A stretch of 64,000 bases of DNA from NCBI RefSeq assembly GCF_007049795.1, contig NZ_SCFY01000010.1, forward strand, positions 1 through 64,000. Direction: 5' to 3'. Shown here one piece after another: positions 42,694-50,793 of this stretch. A model generated the notes under the pieces. That model was not told the DNA's origin and ran no database searches. It saw only the letters and a program-made list of their open reading frames with translations. Source of the stretch: Ectopseudomonas mendocina. GTDB lineage: Bacteria; Pseudomonadota; Gammaproteobacteria; Pseudomonadales; Pseudomonadaceae. The translations under genes and the position numbers were made by a program. Position 1 is the stretch's first letter. Each line of letters begins with the position of its first letter.

Positions 42694-43796
42694 GCCAGCC
42701 CCTGCTGCAGCTACGCGGGCTGAACTGCGGCTACCACGCCCACAAGGTGGTGCAGGATCTCGACCTGCACCTGAACCCGGGCGATATCGGCTGCCTACTC
42801 GGCCCATCGGGTTGCGGCAAGACCACTACGCTGCGCGCCATCGCCGGTTTCGAGCCAGTGCTCGAAGGTGAGATAGAACTCGACGGCCAGGTGATCTCCC
42901 GCGCCGGCTTTACCCTGGCACCGGAGAAACGCCAGATCGGCATGGTGTTTCAGGACTATGCCCTGTTCCCCCACCTGAGCGTGGCGGAGAACGTCGCCTT
43001 TGGCATTCGCAAGCACGCCAATACCGAGCGCATAACCCAGGAGCTGCTGGAACTGGTCAAGCTCGGGCACCTGGCCAAACGTTACCCCCACGAACTGTCC
43101 GGCGGCCAGCAACAACGCGTGGCCCTGGCCCGCGCCCTGGCACCGGAGCCGAAGCTGCTGCTGCTCGACGAGCCCTTCTCCAACCTCGATGGCGAACTGC
43201 GTCGGCGCCTGAGCCATGAAGTGCGCGAGATACTCAAGACGCGCGGCACCAGCGCCATCCTGGTGACCCACGATCAGGAAGAAGCCTTCGCCGTCAGCGA
43301 TCACGTCGGCGTGTTCAAGGATGGCCGTCTGGAGCAGTGGGACACGCCGTTCAACCTCTACCACGAGCCGCTGACACCTTTCGTCGCCAGCTTTATTGGC
43401 CAGGGTTATTTCATCCGCGGCCAGTTGCTCAGCCCGGAAACGGTACAGACCGAGCTCGGCGTGATCCGCGGCAACCGTGCCTATACCTGGGCGCAGGGCA
43501 GCGCGGTGGACGTGTTACTGCGCCCGGACGATATCGTTCCGGACGAAAGCAGCGAACTGAAGGCGCGTATCGTCGGCAAAACCTTCCTCGGCGCGGCCAC
43601 GCTCTACCGACTGCAACTACCGACCGGCAGCCAGCTGGAATCGATCTTTCCCAGTCATGCCGATCACCAGCCGGGCGACGAGGTGGGCATCCGCATCGCC
43701 GCCGACCACCTGGTGGCCTTCCCGGCCCTTGGCAGCGTCGCCGCGCAATTGCAGCTGAGCGAATCAGCTGGCGTGCGCCGGGTCAGCAGCAACTGA
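42690..43796 (+). CDS. Orphan ABC transporter ATP-binding protein (FbpC-like, Fe(III) class)
   Basis: A 368-residue ATPase of the FbpC/PotA type. Walker A is GPSGCGKT (residues 38-45), the Q-loop is [13 protein letters not shown], the signature is LSGGQQQR, and Walker B is [14 protein letters not shown]-terminal TOBE-like region follows (about 245-368). The start at 42690 is inside the argF stop (ATGA), and no permease or binding-protein gene is next to it. A similar orphan next to argF is known in P. aeruginosa from memory. It must work with proteins elsewhere; iron specificity is inferred only from the family. Confidence 0.9.
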
Positions 43797-44603
43797 TCAG
43801 AGCATCAGCTGGCCACTGGCGATATGCCGGGCGTGGCCAGCGATCTTCACCCGCTCGCCCTCCAAACGACAGAGCAACTCACCACCACGCGCCGAACACT
43901 GGAAGGCACTGAGCGTGTTGCGACCCAGACGCTCGACCCAATAGGGCATCAGGATGCAGTGGGTCGAACCGGTGACAGGGTCTTCATCGATACCGATACT
44001 GGGCGCGAAGTAGCGCGAAACGAAGTCATGTTGGGCCCCGGCAGCCGTGACCAGCACGCCAAGCCCAGGCAGGGTGGCCAGCGCGGGCAGGTTCGGCTTC
44101 AGCTCGCGGAGCTCGGCCTCGGAATCCAGCACCACCATCAGTTCCTGCACGTTGCCATCGGCATTGCCCAACGCCAGTACCTGCTCCACCTGACGCTCCA
44201 GCGCACGCTCGGCCTGCTCGTGTAATTCCCGCGTCACCAACTCCGCGCGCCGCACCGGGAAATCCAGTTGCAGACGTTCGCCCTGCCGGGTGACCTGCAG
44301 CGCTCCGGACAAGCAGGTGAAATCCAGCACCTCGGCCGATTCCTGATAAATGTCGAACAGCACCTTGGCCGCCGCCAGGGTGGCATGCCCGCACAGCGGC
44401 ACCTCGCTGACTGGGGTGAACCAGCGGATATGCCAGGCACCGCTCTCTTTCACCACGAATGCGGTCTCGGCCAGGTTGTGCTCGGCAGCGATGCGCTGCA
44501 TCAGGGCATCGTCGAGCCAGGCATTCAGGCGATAGACCATGGCGGGATTGCCCGCGAACGGCTGATCGGTAAAGGCGTCAACTTGATGGAATTCGAGAGG
44601 CAT
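43797..44603 (-). CDS. PhzF-family isomerase-like protein
   Basis: A 268-residue protein of the PhzF fold (two diaminopimelate epimerase-like lobes). Seen are VDAFTDQPFAGNPAMV at the N-terminus, the catalytic Glu46 in HNLAETAFV, VPLCGHATLAAA near residue 72, and IDEDPVTGSTHCILMPYW near 210. I chose the ATG at 44603 (MPLEFHQVDAF) with GGAATG upstream; the longer start at 44636 is less likely. No phenazine genes are nearby, so it is not a phenazine enzyme by context. It is convergent with the ABC ATPase gene, and its stop touches that gene's stop. Confidence 0.88.
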   Translation of the reverse strand: MPLEFHQVDAFTDQPFAGNPAMVYRLNAWLDDALMQRIAAEHNLAETAFVVKESGAWHIRWFTPVSEVPLCGHATLAAAKVLFDIYQESAEVLDFTCLSGALQVTRQGERLQLDFPVRRAELVTRELHEQAERALERQVEQVLALGNADGNVQELMVVLDSEAELRELKPNLPALATLPGLGVLVTAAGAQHDFVSRYFAPSIGIDEDPVTGSTHCILMPYWVERLGRNTLSAFQCSARGGELLCRLEGERVKIAGHARHIASGQLML

Positions 44604-44730
44604 GCTGCATTCCGGCCAGATTAGAGCCGCCAGCATGCCTACGCCAGGTAAGCCGCAACAGATACAGTTGCTGTTTTCCAGTTAAGCCCAAGCATCGCGG
44701 CTAAAACCGCTTCTACGATCCCGGGGTGCT

Positions 44731-46218
44731 TCAGGGCTCGCTGCGCACCCGCTTCACCGCATCCAGCCAACCAGCGTAAAGGCGTTCGCGATGTGCATCG
44801 TTCATCCGCGGCTCGAAACGCTGCTGACGATGCCAATGACTGGCGATGGCGTTCAGGTCCTGGTACAGGCCTAGCTTCAGACCTGCCAGATACGCGACGC
44901 CTAGCGCAGTGGTCTCGGTGACTTCCGGGCGTTCCACGCTGACGCCGAGAATGTCGGCGAGAAACTGCATGACCCAGTTGTTCTCTACCATGCCGCCGTC
45001 GACACGCAGGGCGCTAGGCGCCGCCGCCCCATCCTGGCGCATGGCTTCGAGCAGGTCACGGGTCTGGTAGCACACCGACTGCAGGCCGGCGGTGACGATC
45101 TCCTTGATCCCGGTATCGCGGGTCAGGCCGAAGATGGCACCGCGCGCCTTGGGGTCCCAATACGGCGCCCCCAGGCCGGTGAATGCCGGCACCAGGTAGA
45201 CGCCGCAGGCTTCACCGGTGGCCTCGGCCAGCGCCTCGCTTTCGCGCGCATGGCTGATCAGCTTGATACCGTCACGCAACCACTGCACCGCCGCGCCTGC
45301 GACGAAGATACTGCCCTCCACCGCGTAGGTGACCTTGCCATTGAGGCGATAGCCGACCGTGGTCAGCAGACGGTTCTTCGAACTCACCGGCTGATCGCCG
45401 GTGTTCTGGATCATGAAACAGCCAGTACCGTAGGTGCTCTTGACCATGCCCGGCTCGAAGCAGGCCTGGCCGATCAGGGCCGCCTGCTGGTCACCGGCCA
45501 TGCCCAACACCGGAATACTGGCGCCGAGCAGCGCGCTGTCGGTATGACCGAACTCGGCAGCGCAGTCGAGCACCTCGGGCAGCAGGCTGGCCGGGATCTC
45601 GAACAGCTTGAGCAGCTCTTCGTCCCACTGTTGGGTATGGATGTTGAACATCAGCGTGCGCGAGGCGTTGCTGGCGTCGGTACGGTGCACCTTGCCATCG
45701 GTCAGACGCCACAACAGGAAGCTGTCGACGGTACCGAAGCGCAGCTCACCGCGCTCGGCCCGCTCACGAGCACCCGGCACGTTATGCAGAATCCAGCGCA
45801 GCTTGGTGGCGGAGAAATACGGATCGATCAGCAGGCCGGTCTTGGCCGAGACCGCCGCCTCATGGCCTTGCTCCTTGAGCCCGGCGCAATAGTCGGCGGT
45901 GCGACGATCCTGCCAGACGATGGCCGGGTGGATAGGCTTACCACTGACAGCATCCCACACCAGGGTGGTTTCGCGCTGGTTGGTGATGCCGATGGCGGCA
46001 ATAGCCTCGGGCTGCAGACCGCTACTGGCAATGGCATCGCGGCAAACCTTGAGCGTGGAGGACCATATCTCCTCACCGTCGTGCTCGACCCAGCCATCCT
46101 GCGGGAAGTACTGCTTGAACTCCTGCTGGGCGCGCGCAACCGGCAATCCCTGGGCACTGAAGATGATGGCGCGGGAGCTGGTGGTGCCCTGGTCGATGGC
46201 TAGCAGGTATTGGGTCAT
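44731..46218 (-). CDS. glpK: Glycerol kinase
   Basis: A 495-residue FGGY kinase phosphorylating glycerol to sn-glycerol-3-phosphate. It begins [20 protein letters not shown] and contains [39 protein letters not shown] and [12 protein letters not shown], all typical of GlpK. The C-terminal FGGY signature [21 protein letters not shown] is near residue 404. No glpF facilitator gene is adjacent. It is on the opposite strand from glpR and glpD and is separated from them by ybaK. In P. aeruginosa a second kinase gene has this same place beside ybaK (from memory), so this may be that paralogue doing GlpK's job. Confidence 0.92.
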   Translation of the reverse strand: MTQYLLAIDQGTTSSRAIIFSAQGLPVARAQQEFKQYFPQDGWVEHDGEEIWSSTLKVCRDAIASSGLQPEAIAAIGITNQRETTLVWDAVSGKPIHPAIVWQDRRTADYCAGLKEQGHEAAVSAKTGLLIDPYFSATKLRWILHNVPGARERAERGELRFGTVDSFLLWRLTDGKVHRTDASNASRTLMFNIHTQQWDEELLKLFEIPASLLPEVLDCAAEFGHTDSALLGASIPVLGMAGDQQAALIGQACFEPGMVKSTYGTGCFMIQNTGDQPVSSKNRLLTTVGYRLNGKVTYAVEGSIFVAGAAVQWLRDGIKLISHARESEALAEATGEACGVYLVPAFTGLGAPYWDPKARGAIFGLTRDTGIKEIVTAGLQSVCYQTRDLLEAMRQDGAAAPSALRVDGGMVENNWVMQFLADILGVSVERPEVTETTALGVAYLAGLKLGLYQDLNAIASHWHRQQRFEPRMNDAHRERLYAGWLDAVKRVRSEP

Positions 46219-46300
46219 GCAAGATTCCTTGTTGTTATCGGTAACGTTCGCTGCTGTTGACCGCAGAGTGGCTTATTTTGCTGGCAGCATACTGCTCGTT

Positions 46301-46771
46301 TCAGGCTTTGCCGATAGCGGCGAACTGCCCCTGAGTGTGCTGTGCCAGGGTCTCGGCCGAGAGCTCCAGCTCCAGCCCTCGCCGGCCACCACTGACGTGA
46401 ATGGTAGGATGCTGGCGTGCACTTTCGTCGATAAAGGTACGCAGGCGCTTCTTCTGCCCCAGCGGGCTGATGCCGCCAACCAGATAACCGGTGGCGCGCT
46501 GTGCGGCTGCCGGGTCGGCCATGTCCGCTTTCTTCGCCCCCGCAGCTGCTGCCAGCGCCTTGAGATCCAGGCTGCCCGCCACCGGCACGACCGCCACCAG
46601 CAGCTCGCCCTTCTCGGTCGCTGCGAGCAGGGTCTTGTACACGCACTCGGGTGCCAGCCCCAGCTTCTCGGCCGCCTCCAGCCCGTAGGACGGCGCTTTG
46701 GGATCGTGCTGGTAGCTGTGCACACGGTGTTCGGCCTTGGCCTTTTTCAACAGATCAATTGCGGGAGTCAT
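46301..46771 (-). CDS. ybaK: Cys-tRNA(Pro)/Cys-tRNA(Cys) deacylase YbaK
   Basis: A 156-residue trans-editing protein of the YbaK/EbsC family, which hydrolyses mischarged Cys-tRNA(Pro). The family pattern is seen as MTPAIDLLKKAKAEHRVHSY, LGLAPECVYKTLLA, AAGAKKADMADPAAAQRATGYLVGGISPLGQKK (with the catalytic Lys region), and RRGLELELS. I chose ATG 46771 because it matches the family start; longer frames go through the glpR promoter region. The start codon overlaps a GlpR-like operator, so this gene may be affected by glycerol control. It lies between glpK and glpR. Confidence 0.9.
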   Translation of the reverse strand: MTPAIDLLKKAKAEHRVHSYQHDPKAPSYGLEAAEKLGLAPECVYKTLLAATEKGELLVAVVPVAGSLDLKALAAAAGAKKADMADPAAAQRATGYLVGGISPLGQKKRLRTFIDESARQHPTIHVSGGRRGLELELSAETLAQHTQGQFAAIGKA

Positions 46772-46787
46772 GTTCGAATGTGAAAAC
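46770..46787. promoter_or_regulatory. Candidate GlpR operator between ybaK and glpR
   Basis: ATGTTC-n6-GAAAAC (46770-46787) fits the palindromic GlpR box ATGTTC-n6-GAACAT with two mismatches and the same spacing as the site upstream of glpD. It overlaps the ybaK start codon and lies 83 bp before the glpR start. A consensus -10 TATAAT for glpR is at 46840-46845. Confidence 0.5.
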
Positions 46788-46869
46788 GCGATAAAAGATG
46801 CCTTACAGTAACAGGCCCAAATCCACCACCGCCACACCCTATAATGAGTGACCATCACAGGAAGCGCTC

Positions 46870-47628
46870 ATGAACCTCGCGCCGCGCCAGCACGACATTC
46901 TCAACCTCGCCCGTGAACGCGGCTACGTCAGCATCGACGAACTGGCCCAGGCGTTCGCCGTGACCCCGCAGACCATTCGCCGCGACATCAACCAGCTGGC
47001 CGAGCACGGCCTGTTGCGCCGTACCCATGGCGGCGCGGCCTGCGAATCGTCAAGCATTCAGAACACCGCCTACGGCATGCGCGCGGGGCAGATGCGCGAG
47101 GAGAAACAACGCATCGCCGAGGCGGTGGCCGCGCAGATCCCCGATCACGCCTCGCTGTTCATCAACATCGGCACCACCACCGAAGCCATCGCCCGCGAGC
47201 TGCAGAACCACAAGGGTCTGAAGATCATCACCAACAACCTGCACGTCGCCGCCCAGCTCAGCGCCAAGGCTGACTTCGAGGTACTGGTGGCCGGTGGCAC
47301 GGTGCGCGGCGACGGCGGTATCGTCGGCCAGGCCGCAGTGGATTTCATCCAGCAATTCAAGGTCGATTACGCCATCGTCGGCATCAGCGGTATCGACGAC
47401 GACGGCAGTCTGCTCGACTTCGACTACCAGGAAGTACGGGTTTCCCAGGCGATCATCGACAACGCCAGACAGGTCTTCCTCGCCGCCGACTCCAGCAAGT
47501 TCGGCCGCAACGCCGTGGTGCGCCTGGGCTCCATCGCCCTGGTCGACCGCGTCTTCACCGACAGCGCGCCCTCGGCCGCCATCACCCGCCTGCTGCACAG
47601 CCATAAGGTCCAGCTCGACCTGGTCTGA
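46870..47628 (+). CDS. glpR: DeoR-family glycerol-3-phosphate regulon repressor
   Basis: A 252-residue DeoR-type repressor. The N-terminal helix-turn-helix (residues 5-58) reads [23 protein letters not shown] and [12 protein letters not shown], followed by RRTHGGAA. The C-terminal DeoR sugar-phosphate-sensing domain (about 75-235) contains [27 protein letters not shown] and [10 protein letters not shown]. GlpR binds sn-glycerol-3-phosphate as inducer. A good -10 TATAAT lies 25 bp upstream, and GlpR-like sites flank the gene. It precedes glpD, as expected. Confidence 0.93.
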   Translation: MNLAPRQHDILNLARERGYVSIDELAQAFAVTPQTIRRDINQLAEHGLLRRTHGGAACESSSIQNTAYGMRAGQMREEKQRIAEAVAAQIPDHASLFINIGTTTEAIARELQNHKGLKIITNNLHVAAQLSAKADFEVLVAGGTVRGDGGIVGQAAVDFIQQFKVDYAIVGISGIDDDGSLLDFDYQEVRVSQAIIDNARQVFLAADSSKFGRNAVVRLGSIALVDRVFTDSAPSAAITRLLHSHKVQLDLV

Positions 47629-47772
47629 TAGACGCAGGTTCGGCATCTACGTGTAACCCACCACCAACCTGCCTGCGGCTTGCACCCGCCCTAGTGCAAA
47701 TCCCATCCCTCAGTACCGCTCGGCGCGCAATCGCGTGCCGGGGTAGCGAAGCTGCGCATCTTCGTCTAGCAT

Positions 47773-47790
47773 ATTTTCGAAAGTGAACAT
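47773..47790 (+). promoter_or_regulatory. Candidate GlpR operator upstream of glpD
   Basis: ATTTTC-n6-GAACAT matches the palindromic GlpR box at 11 of 12 arm positions. It overlaps an in-frame ATG at 47783, which argues that glpD starts later, at 47825. A second weaker half-site TTCGAA lies at 47799-47804. Confidence 0.55.
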
Positions 47791-47824
47791 AAACACATTC
47801 GAATCCAATAGCCGAGCGTGCCAC

Positions 47825-49354
47825 ATGCCCCACGACCAGTTCGCCAGCCCCGTTGCGGAAGTCTATGACCTCGCGGTCGTTGGCGGTGGTATCAATGGAG
47901 CGGGCATCGCAGCCGATGCAGCCGGTCGTGGCCTTTCCGTGTTCCTTTGCGAAAAGGATGACCTGGCCAGCCACACCTCTTCGGCCAGCAGCAAGTTGAT
48001 CCACGGCGGCCTGCGCTATCTGGAACACCATGAGTTTCGCCTGGTGCGTGAGGCCCTGGCCGAGCGCGAAGTGCTGCTGGCCAAGGCGCCGCATATCGTC
48101 AAGCCGATGCGCTTCGTTCTGCCGCACCGCCCGCACTTGCGTCCGGCCTGGATGATTCGCGCCGGCCTGTTCCTCTACGATCACCTGGGCAAACGTGAGC
48201 GTCTGCCGGCTTCGCGCGGTCTGCGTTTCGGCGTCGGCAGCCCGCTGAAGGCGGAGATCAGCCGCGGCTTCGAATATTCCGACTGCTGGGTGGACGACGC
48301 CCGCCTGGTGGTACTCAACGCCATGGCCGCACGGGAAAAAGGCGCGCACATTCACCCGCGCACCCGTTGCGTCAGCGCCCGACGCAGCAAGGGCCTGTGG
48401 CATATCCATCTGGAACGCAGCGACGGCAGCCTGCTGTCCATCCGTGCACGGGCGCTGGTCAATGCCGCCGGCCCCTGGGTCGCTCGCTTCATTCGTGACG
48501 ACCTCAAGCAGCAATCGCCGTATGGCATTCGTCTTATCCAGGGCAGCCACATCGTCGTGCCGCGCCTGTACGAAGGCGAGCAGGCCTACATCCTGCAAAA
48601 CGAAGACCGCCGCATCGTCTTCGCCATCCCTTATCTGGAACGTTTCACCCTGATCGGCACCACCGACCGTGAATACCAGGGCGACCCTGCTCAGGTGACG
48701 ATCACTGCCGAGGAAACCGACTACCTGCTCAAGGTGGTCAATGACCATTTCAAACAGCAGCTCAGCCGCGACGATGTACTGCACAGCTTCGCAGGCGTAC
48801 GGCCGCTGTGCGACGACGAATCCGATGAGCCGTCGGCGATTACCCGTGACTACACCCTGTCGCTCTCCGGTGCGCCGGGCGAAGCGCCGTTGCTGTCAGT
48901 ATTCGGCGGCAAGCTGACCACCTACCGCAAGCTGGCCGAGTCCGCCATGCAACAACTGGCGCCGCACTTCACGAAACTGGGCCCGAGCTGGACAGCCAGT
49001 GCCCCGTTGCCCGGCGGCGAAGATCTGCAAAGCCAGAGCGCCCTGGTCGAAGCACTCTGCGAACGCCACGGCTGGTTGCCCACCAGCCTGGCCAGACGCT
49101 GGGCCACCAGTTATGGCAGCCGCACCTGGCGTCTGCTCGACGGCGTGCACAACCTCACCGACCTTGGCGAACACCTGGGTGCCGGGCTCTACACCCGCGA
49201 AGTGGACTACCTGCGCCGCGAAGAGTGGGCGCGCAGCAGCGCCGACATCCTCTGGCGGCGCAGCAAGCTGGGCCTGTTCATGACCCCGGCGCAGCAGACA
49301 CGTCTGCAGGACTACCTGAATAGCCGCGACCCGCATTCGGCTCACGCCGCCTGA
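47825..49354 (+). CDS. glpD: Glycerol-3-phosphate dehydrogenase (aerobic, FAD-linked)
   Basis: A 509-residue membrane-associated flavoprotein oxidising sn-glycerol-3-phosphate to dihydroxyacetone phosphate and feeding quinones. The FAD-binding Rossmann motif is AVVGGGINGAGIAADAAGRG (about residues 15-34), followed by TSSASSKLIHGGLRYLEHHEF, GTTDREYQGDP and the C-terminal DAO domain. I chose ATG 47825 rather than 47783 because the earlier codon lies inside the operator. It is downstream of glpR and followed by a terminator. Family and context agree. Confidence 0.94.
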   Translation: MPHDQFASPVAEVYDLAVVGGGINGAGIAADAAGRGLSVFLCEKDDLASHTSSASSKLIHGGLRYLEHHEFRLVREALAEREVLLAKAPHIVKPMRFVLPHRPHLRPAWMIRAGLFLYDHLGKRERLPASRGLRFGVGSPLKAEISRGFEYSDCWVDDARLVVLNAMAAREKGAHIHPRTRCVSARRSKGLWHIHLERSDGSLLSIRARALVNAAGPWVARFIRDDLKQQSPYGIRLIQGSHIVVPRLYEGEQAYILQNEDRRIVFAIPYLERFTLIGTTDREYQGDPAQVTITAEETDYLLKVVNDHFKQQLSRDDVLHSFAGVRPLCDDESDEPSAITRDYTLSLSGAPGEAPLLSVFGGKLTTYRKLAESAMQQLAPHFTKLGPSWTASAPLPGGEDLQSQSALVEALCERHGWLPTSLARRWATSYGSRTWRLLDGVHNLTDLGEHLGAGLYTREVDYLRREEWARSSADILWRRSKLGLFMTPAQQTRLQDYLNSRDPHSAHAA

Positions 49355-49370
49355 ATTCTGCGTGCCCCAT

Positions 49371-49393
49371 GCCCCGCTTTGCGGGGCTTTTTT
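49371..49393 (+). terminator. Rho-independent terminator of glpD
   Basis: 7-bp perfect stem GCCCCGC / GCGGGGC with loop TTT and a TTTTTT tail, 16 bp after the stop. Confidence 0.88.
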
Positions 49394-49623
49394 ATGGGCG
49401 CGAAAAAATAAAATACCGGGGCTAGTTGTCGGATGGCGTCATGCCTGAACTTTCAGCAACTTATTTATTGCGTCAATTCAATAACTTGGCGCCATGATGC
49501 GGAATAAAAACATTCTTATTCGGCTTTATTTTTACTTATGTTTCAAACACTTAGGTTTGACAGAAAGAAGAACGAGGCCGAAAATTCAAGGCTATCACTG
49601 TCATTGAAACTGCAGGAGCGGTC
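49394..49623 (+). promoter_or_regulatory. AT-rich bacterioferritin promoter region
   Basis: 230 bp, clearly more AT-rich than the surroundings. It contains TTGACA at 49557-49562 with only a weak -10 (GAAAAT, 49580-49585) 17 bp downstream, and an inverted repeat GAATAA-n8-TTATTC (49502-49521). GCAGGAGCGGTC at 49612-49623 is the ribosome binding site. No gene is seen. Confidence 0.4.
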
Positions 49624-50094
49624 ATGAAAGGCGACAAGAAGGTCATTCAACACCTGAACAAGATTCTTGGTAACGAACTGGTCGCCATCAACCAGTACTT
49701 CCTGCATGCGCGCATGTATGAAGACTGGGGCCTGAAAAAACTCGGCGAGCATGAGTACCATGAGTCCATCGACGAGATGAAGCACGCCGACAAGCTGATC
49801 AAGCGCATCCTGTTCCTTGAGGGCATTCCGAACCTGCAGGACCTGGGCAAGATCCTGATCGGTGAAAACACCAAGGAAATGCTCGAATGCGACCTGAAGA
49901 TCGAGCACAAGGCCCATGGCGACCTGAAGGCTGCCATTGCCTATTGCGAGAGCATTGGTGACTACGCCAGCCGCGAACTGCTGGAAGAAATCCTCTGCTC
50001 CGAGGAAGATCACATCGACTGGCTGGAAACCCAGCTCAGCCTGATCGAAGCAGTAGGCCTGCAGAACTACCTGCAGTCGCAGATGGACGAATAA
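49624..50094 (+). CDS. bfrB: Bacterioferritin (BfrB-like, haem-binding)
   Basis: A 156-residue four-helix-bundle subunit of the 24-mer iron store. The ferroxidase ligands are Glu18, Glu51, His54, Glu94, Glu127 and His130, and the haem-binding Met52 is in [12 protein letters not shown]. The N-terminus [19 protein letters not shown] matches Pseudomonas BfrB closely. It is monocistronic, with AGGAGCG upstream. Its own terminator has been split by an inserted IS4-type relic, so transcripts may run on. The usual partner bfd is not next to it. Confidence 0.93.
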   Translation: MKGDKKVIQHLNKILGNELVAINQYFLHARMYEDWGLKKLGEHEYHESIDEMKHADKLIKRILFLEGIPNLQDLGKILIGENTKEMLECDLKIEHKAHGDLKAAIAYCESIGDYASRELLEEILCSEEDHIDWLETQLSLIEAVGLQNYLQSQMDE

Positions 50095-50132
50095 GCCTTA
50101 CCCGCTACATAAAAGAACGGGAGCCAATGGCT

Positions 50133-50693
50133 TAATGCCAGTCAGTTAAGCACTACAGCTTGAGCTTCTGCGCGCTGAAACGAAAATCTGATGCTTGTTT
50201 TGAGCATCGGATTTTTTATGCGACTTTCCCGCGCCTTGGCACTGACTCACGAAGTGGCTTCTGCCACCCACTCCCTTGACGAGCTGGGGGCGCTGCTTGA
50301 TCCAGACCTAGTTAGCACCGCACTGGAAACGGCGGGAGTGGCGACCCTGCGTAAGCGACGTCTCCCTCTTGAAGCCATGATCTGGTGCGTGATCGCCATG
50401 GCGTTGTTTCGCCGGATGTCGGCCTGGGATGCCGCGAGCCGTATGGGCATCATGCTGCCTGGGCAGAAGCCATTGGTAGCACCCAGTGCAATCGTGCAAG
50501 GTCGCCAGCGTTTGGGCAGCGCTGCGGTGCGAGGCAACATCCCTCGCTACCTGGCCGAACTACAGGCCTCGGCCACGCACTACGTCCTACCTCATCGTCG
50601 TGAGGATCGCAGTTATCCGCGAGCGGTCAAGCCCGGCCGTCCAAGTATCCGACCAGAAGTAAAAATGCCAGTCAGCTTAACTGACTGGCATTA
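50133..50693 (+). mobile_element. Internally deleted IS4-family element inserted in the bfr terminator
   Basis: The ends are perfect 19-bp inverted repeats, TAATGCCAGTCAGTTAAGC (50133-50151) and its complement (50675-50693). They are flanked by the 10-bp direct repeat GCCAATGGCT (50123-50132 and 50694-50703), a target duplication. Removing the element and one repeat restores ACGGGAGCC-AAT-GGCTCCCGT followed by TTTTTT (arms at 50116-50125 and 50700-50713), a complete terminator for bfr. The 561-bp element holds only N- and C-terminal transposase parts and so is non-autonomous. A hairpin with a T-run (50184-50217) lies just before the ORF. Confidence 0.88.
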
Positions 50694-50694
50694 G
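50218..50694 (+). pseudogene. Deleted IS4-family transposase
   Basis: The frame encodes 158 residues. Residues 1-103 (MRLSRALALTHEVASATHSL to RQRLGSAAV) match the N-terminal domain of IS4-family transposases. They are joined in frame, near 50530, to the extreme C-terminus (NIPRYLAELQASATHYVLPHRRE and RSYPRAVK). The whole DDE catalytic core is missing. A one-base deletion after RAVKP shifts the last codons; the other frame would read RPSKYPTRSKNASQLN and stop inside the inverted repeat. As it stands the frame runs through the right end and stops at TAG 50692-50694. It cannot transpose itself, though the N-terminal domain might still bind DNA. Confidence 0.85.
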
Positions 50695-50793
50695 CCAATG
50701 GCTCCCGTTTTTTATTGCTATCAGCAACTTTGCGGGAAGAGCTTGAAAGCCGCGACAGCATTAAAAGCTCGCCGCTAAAGCGCCTCCCACAGC

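Noticed and set aside
44731..46218. glpK as a xylulokinase or other FGGY kinase
   Set aside because: The N-terminal [14 protein letters not shown] and the [10 protein letters not shown] and [12 protein letters not shown] stretches match glycerol kinase specifically.
47783..47824. Earlier ATG for glpD
   Set aside because: It lies inside the GlpR-like operator and adds residues not seen in other GlpD proteins.
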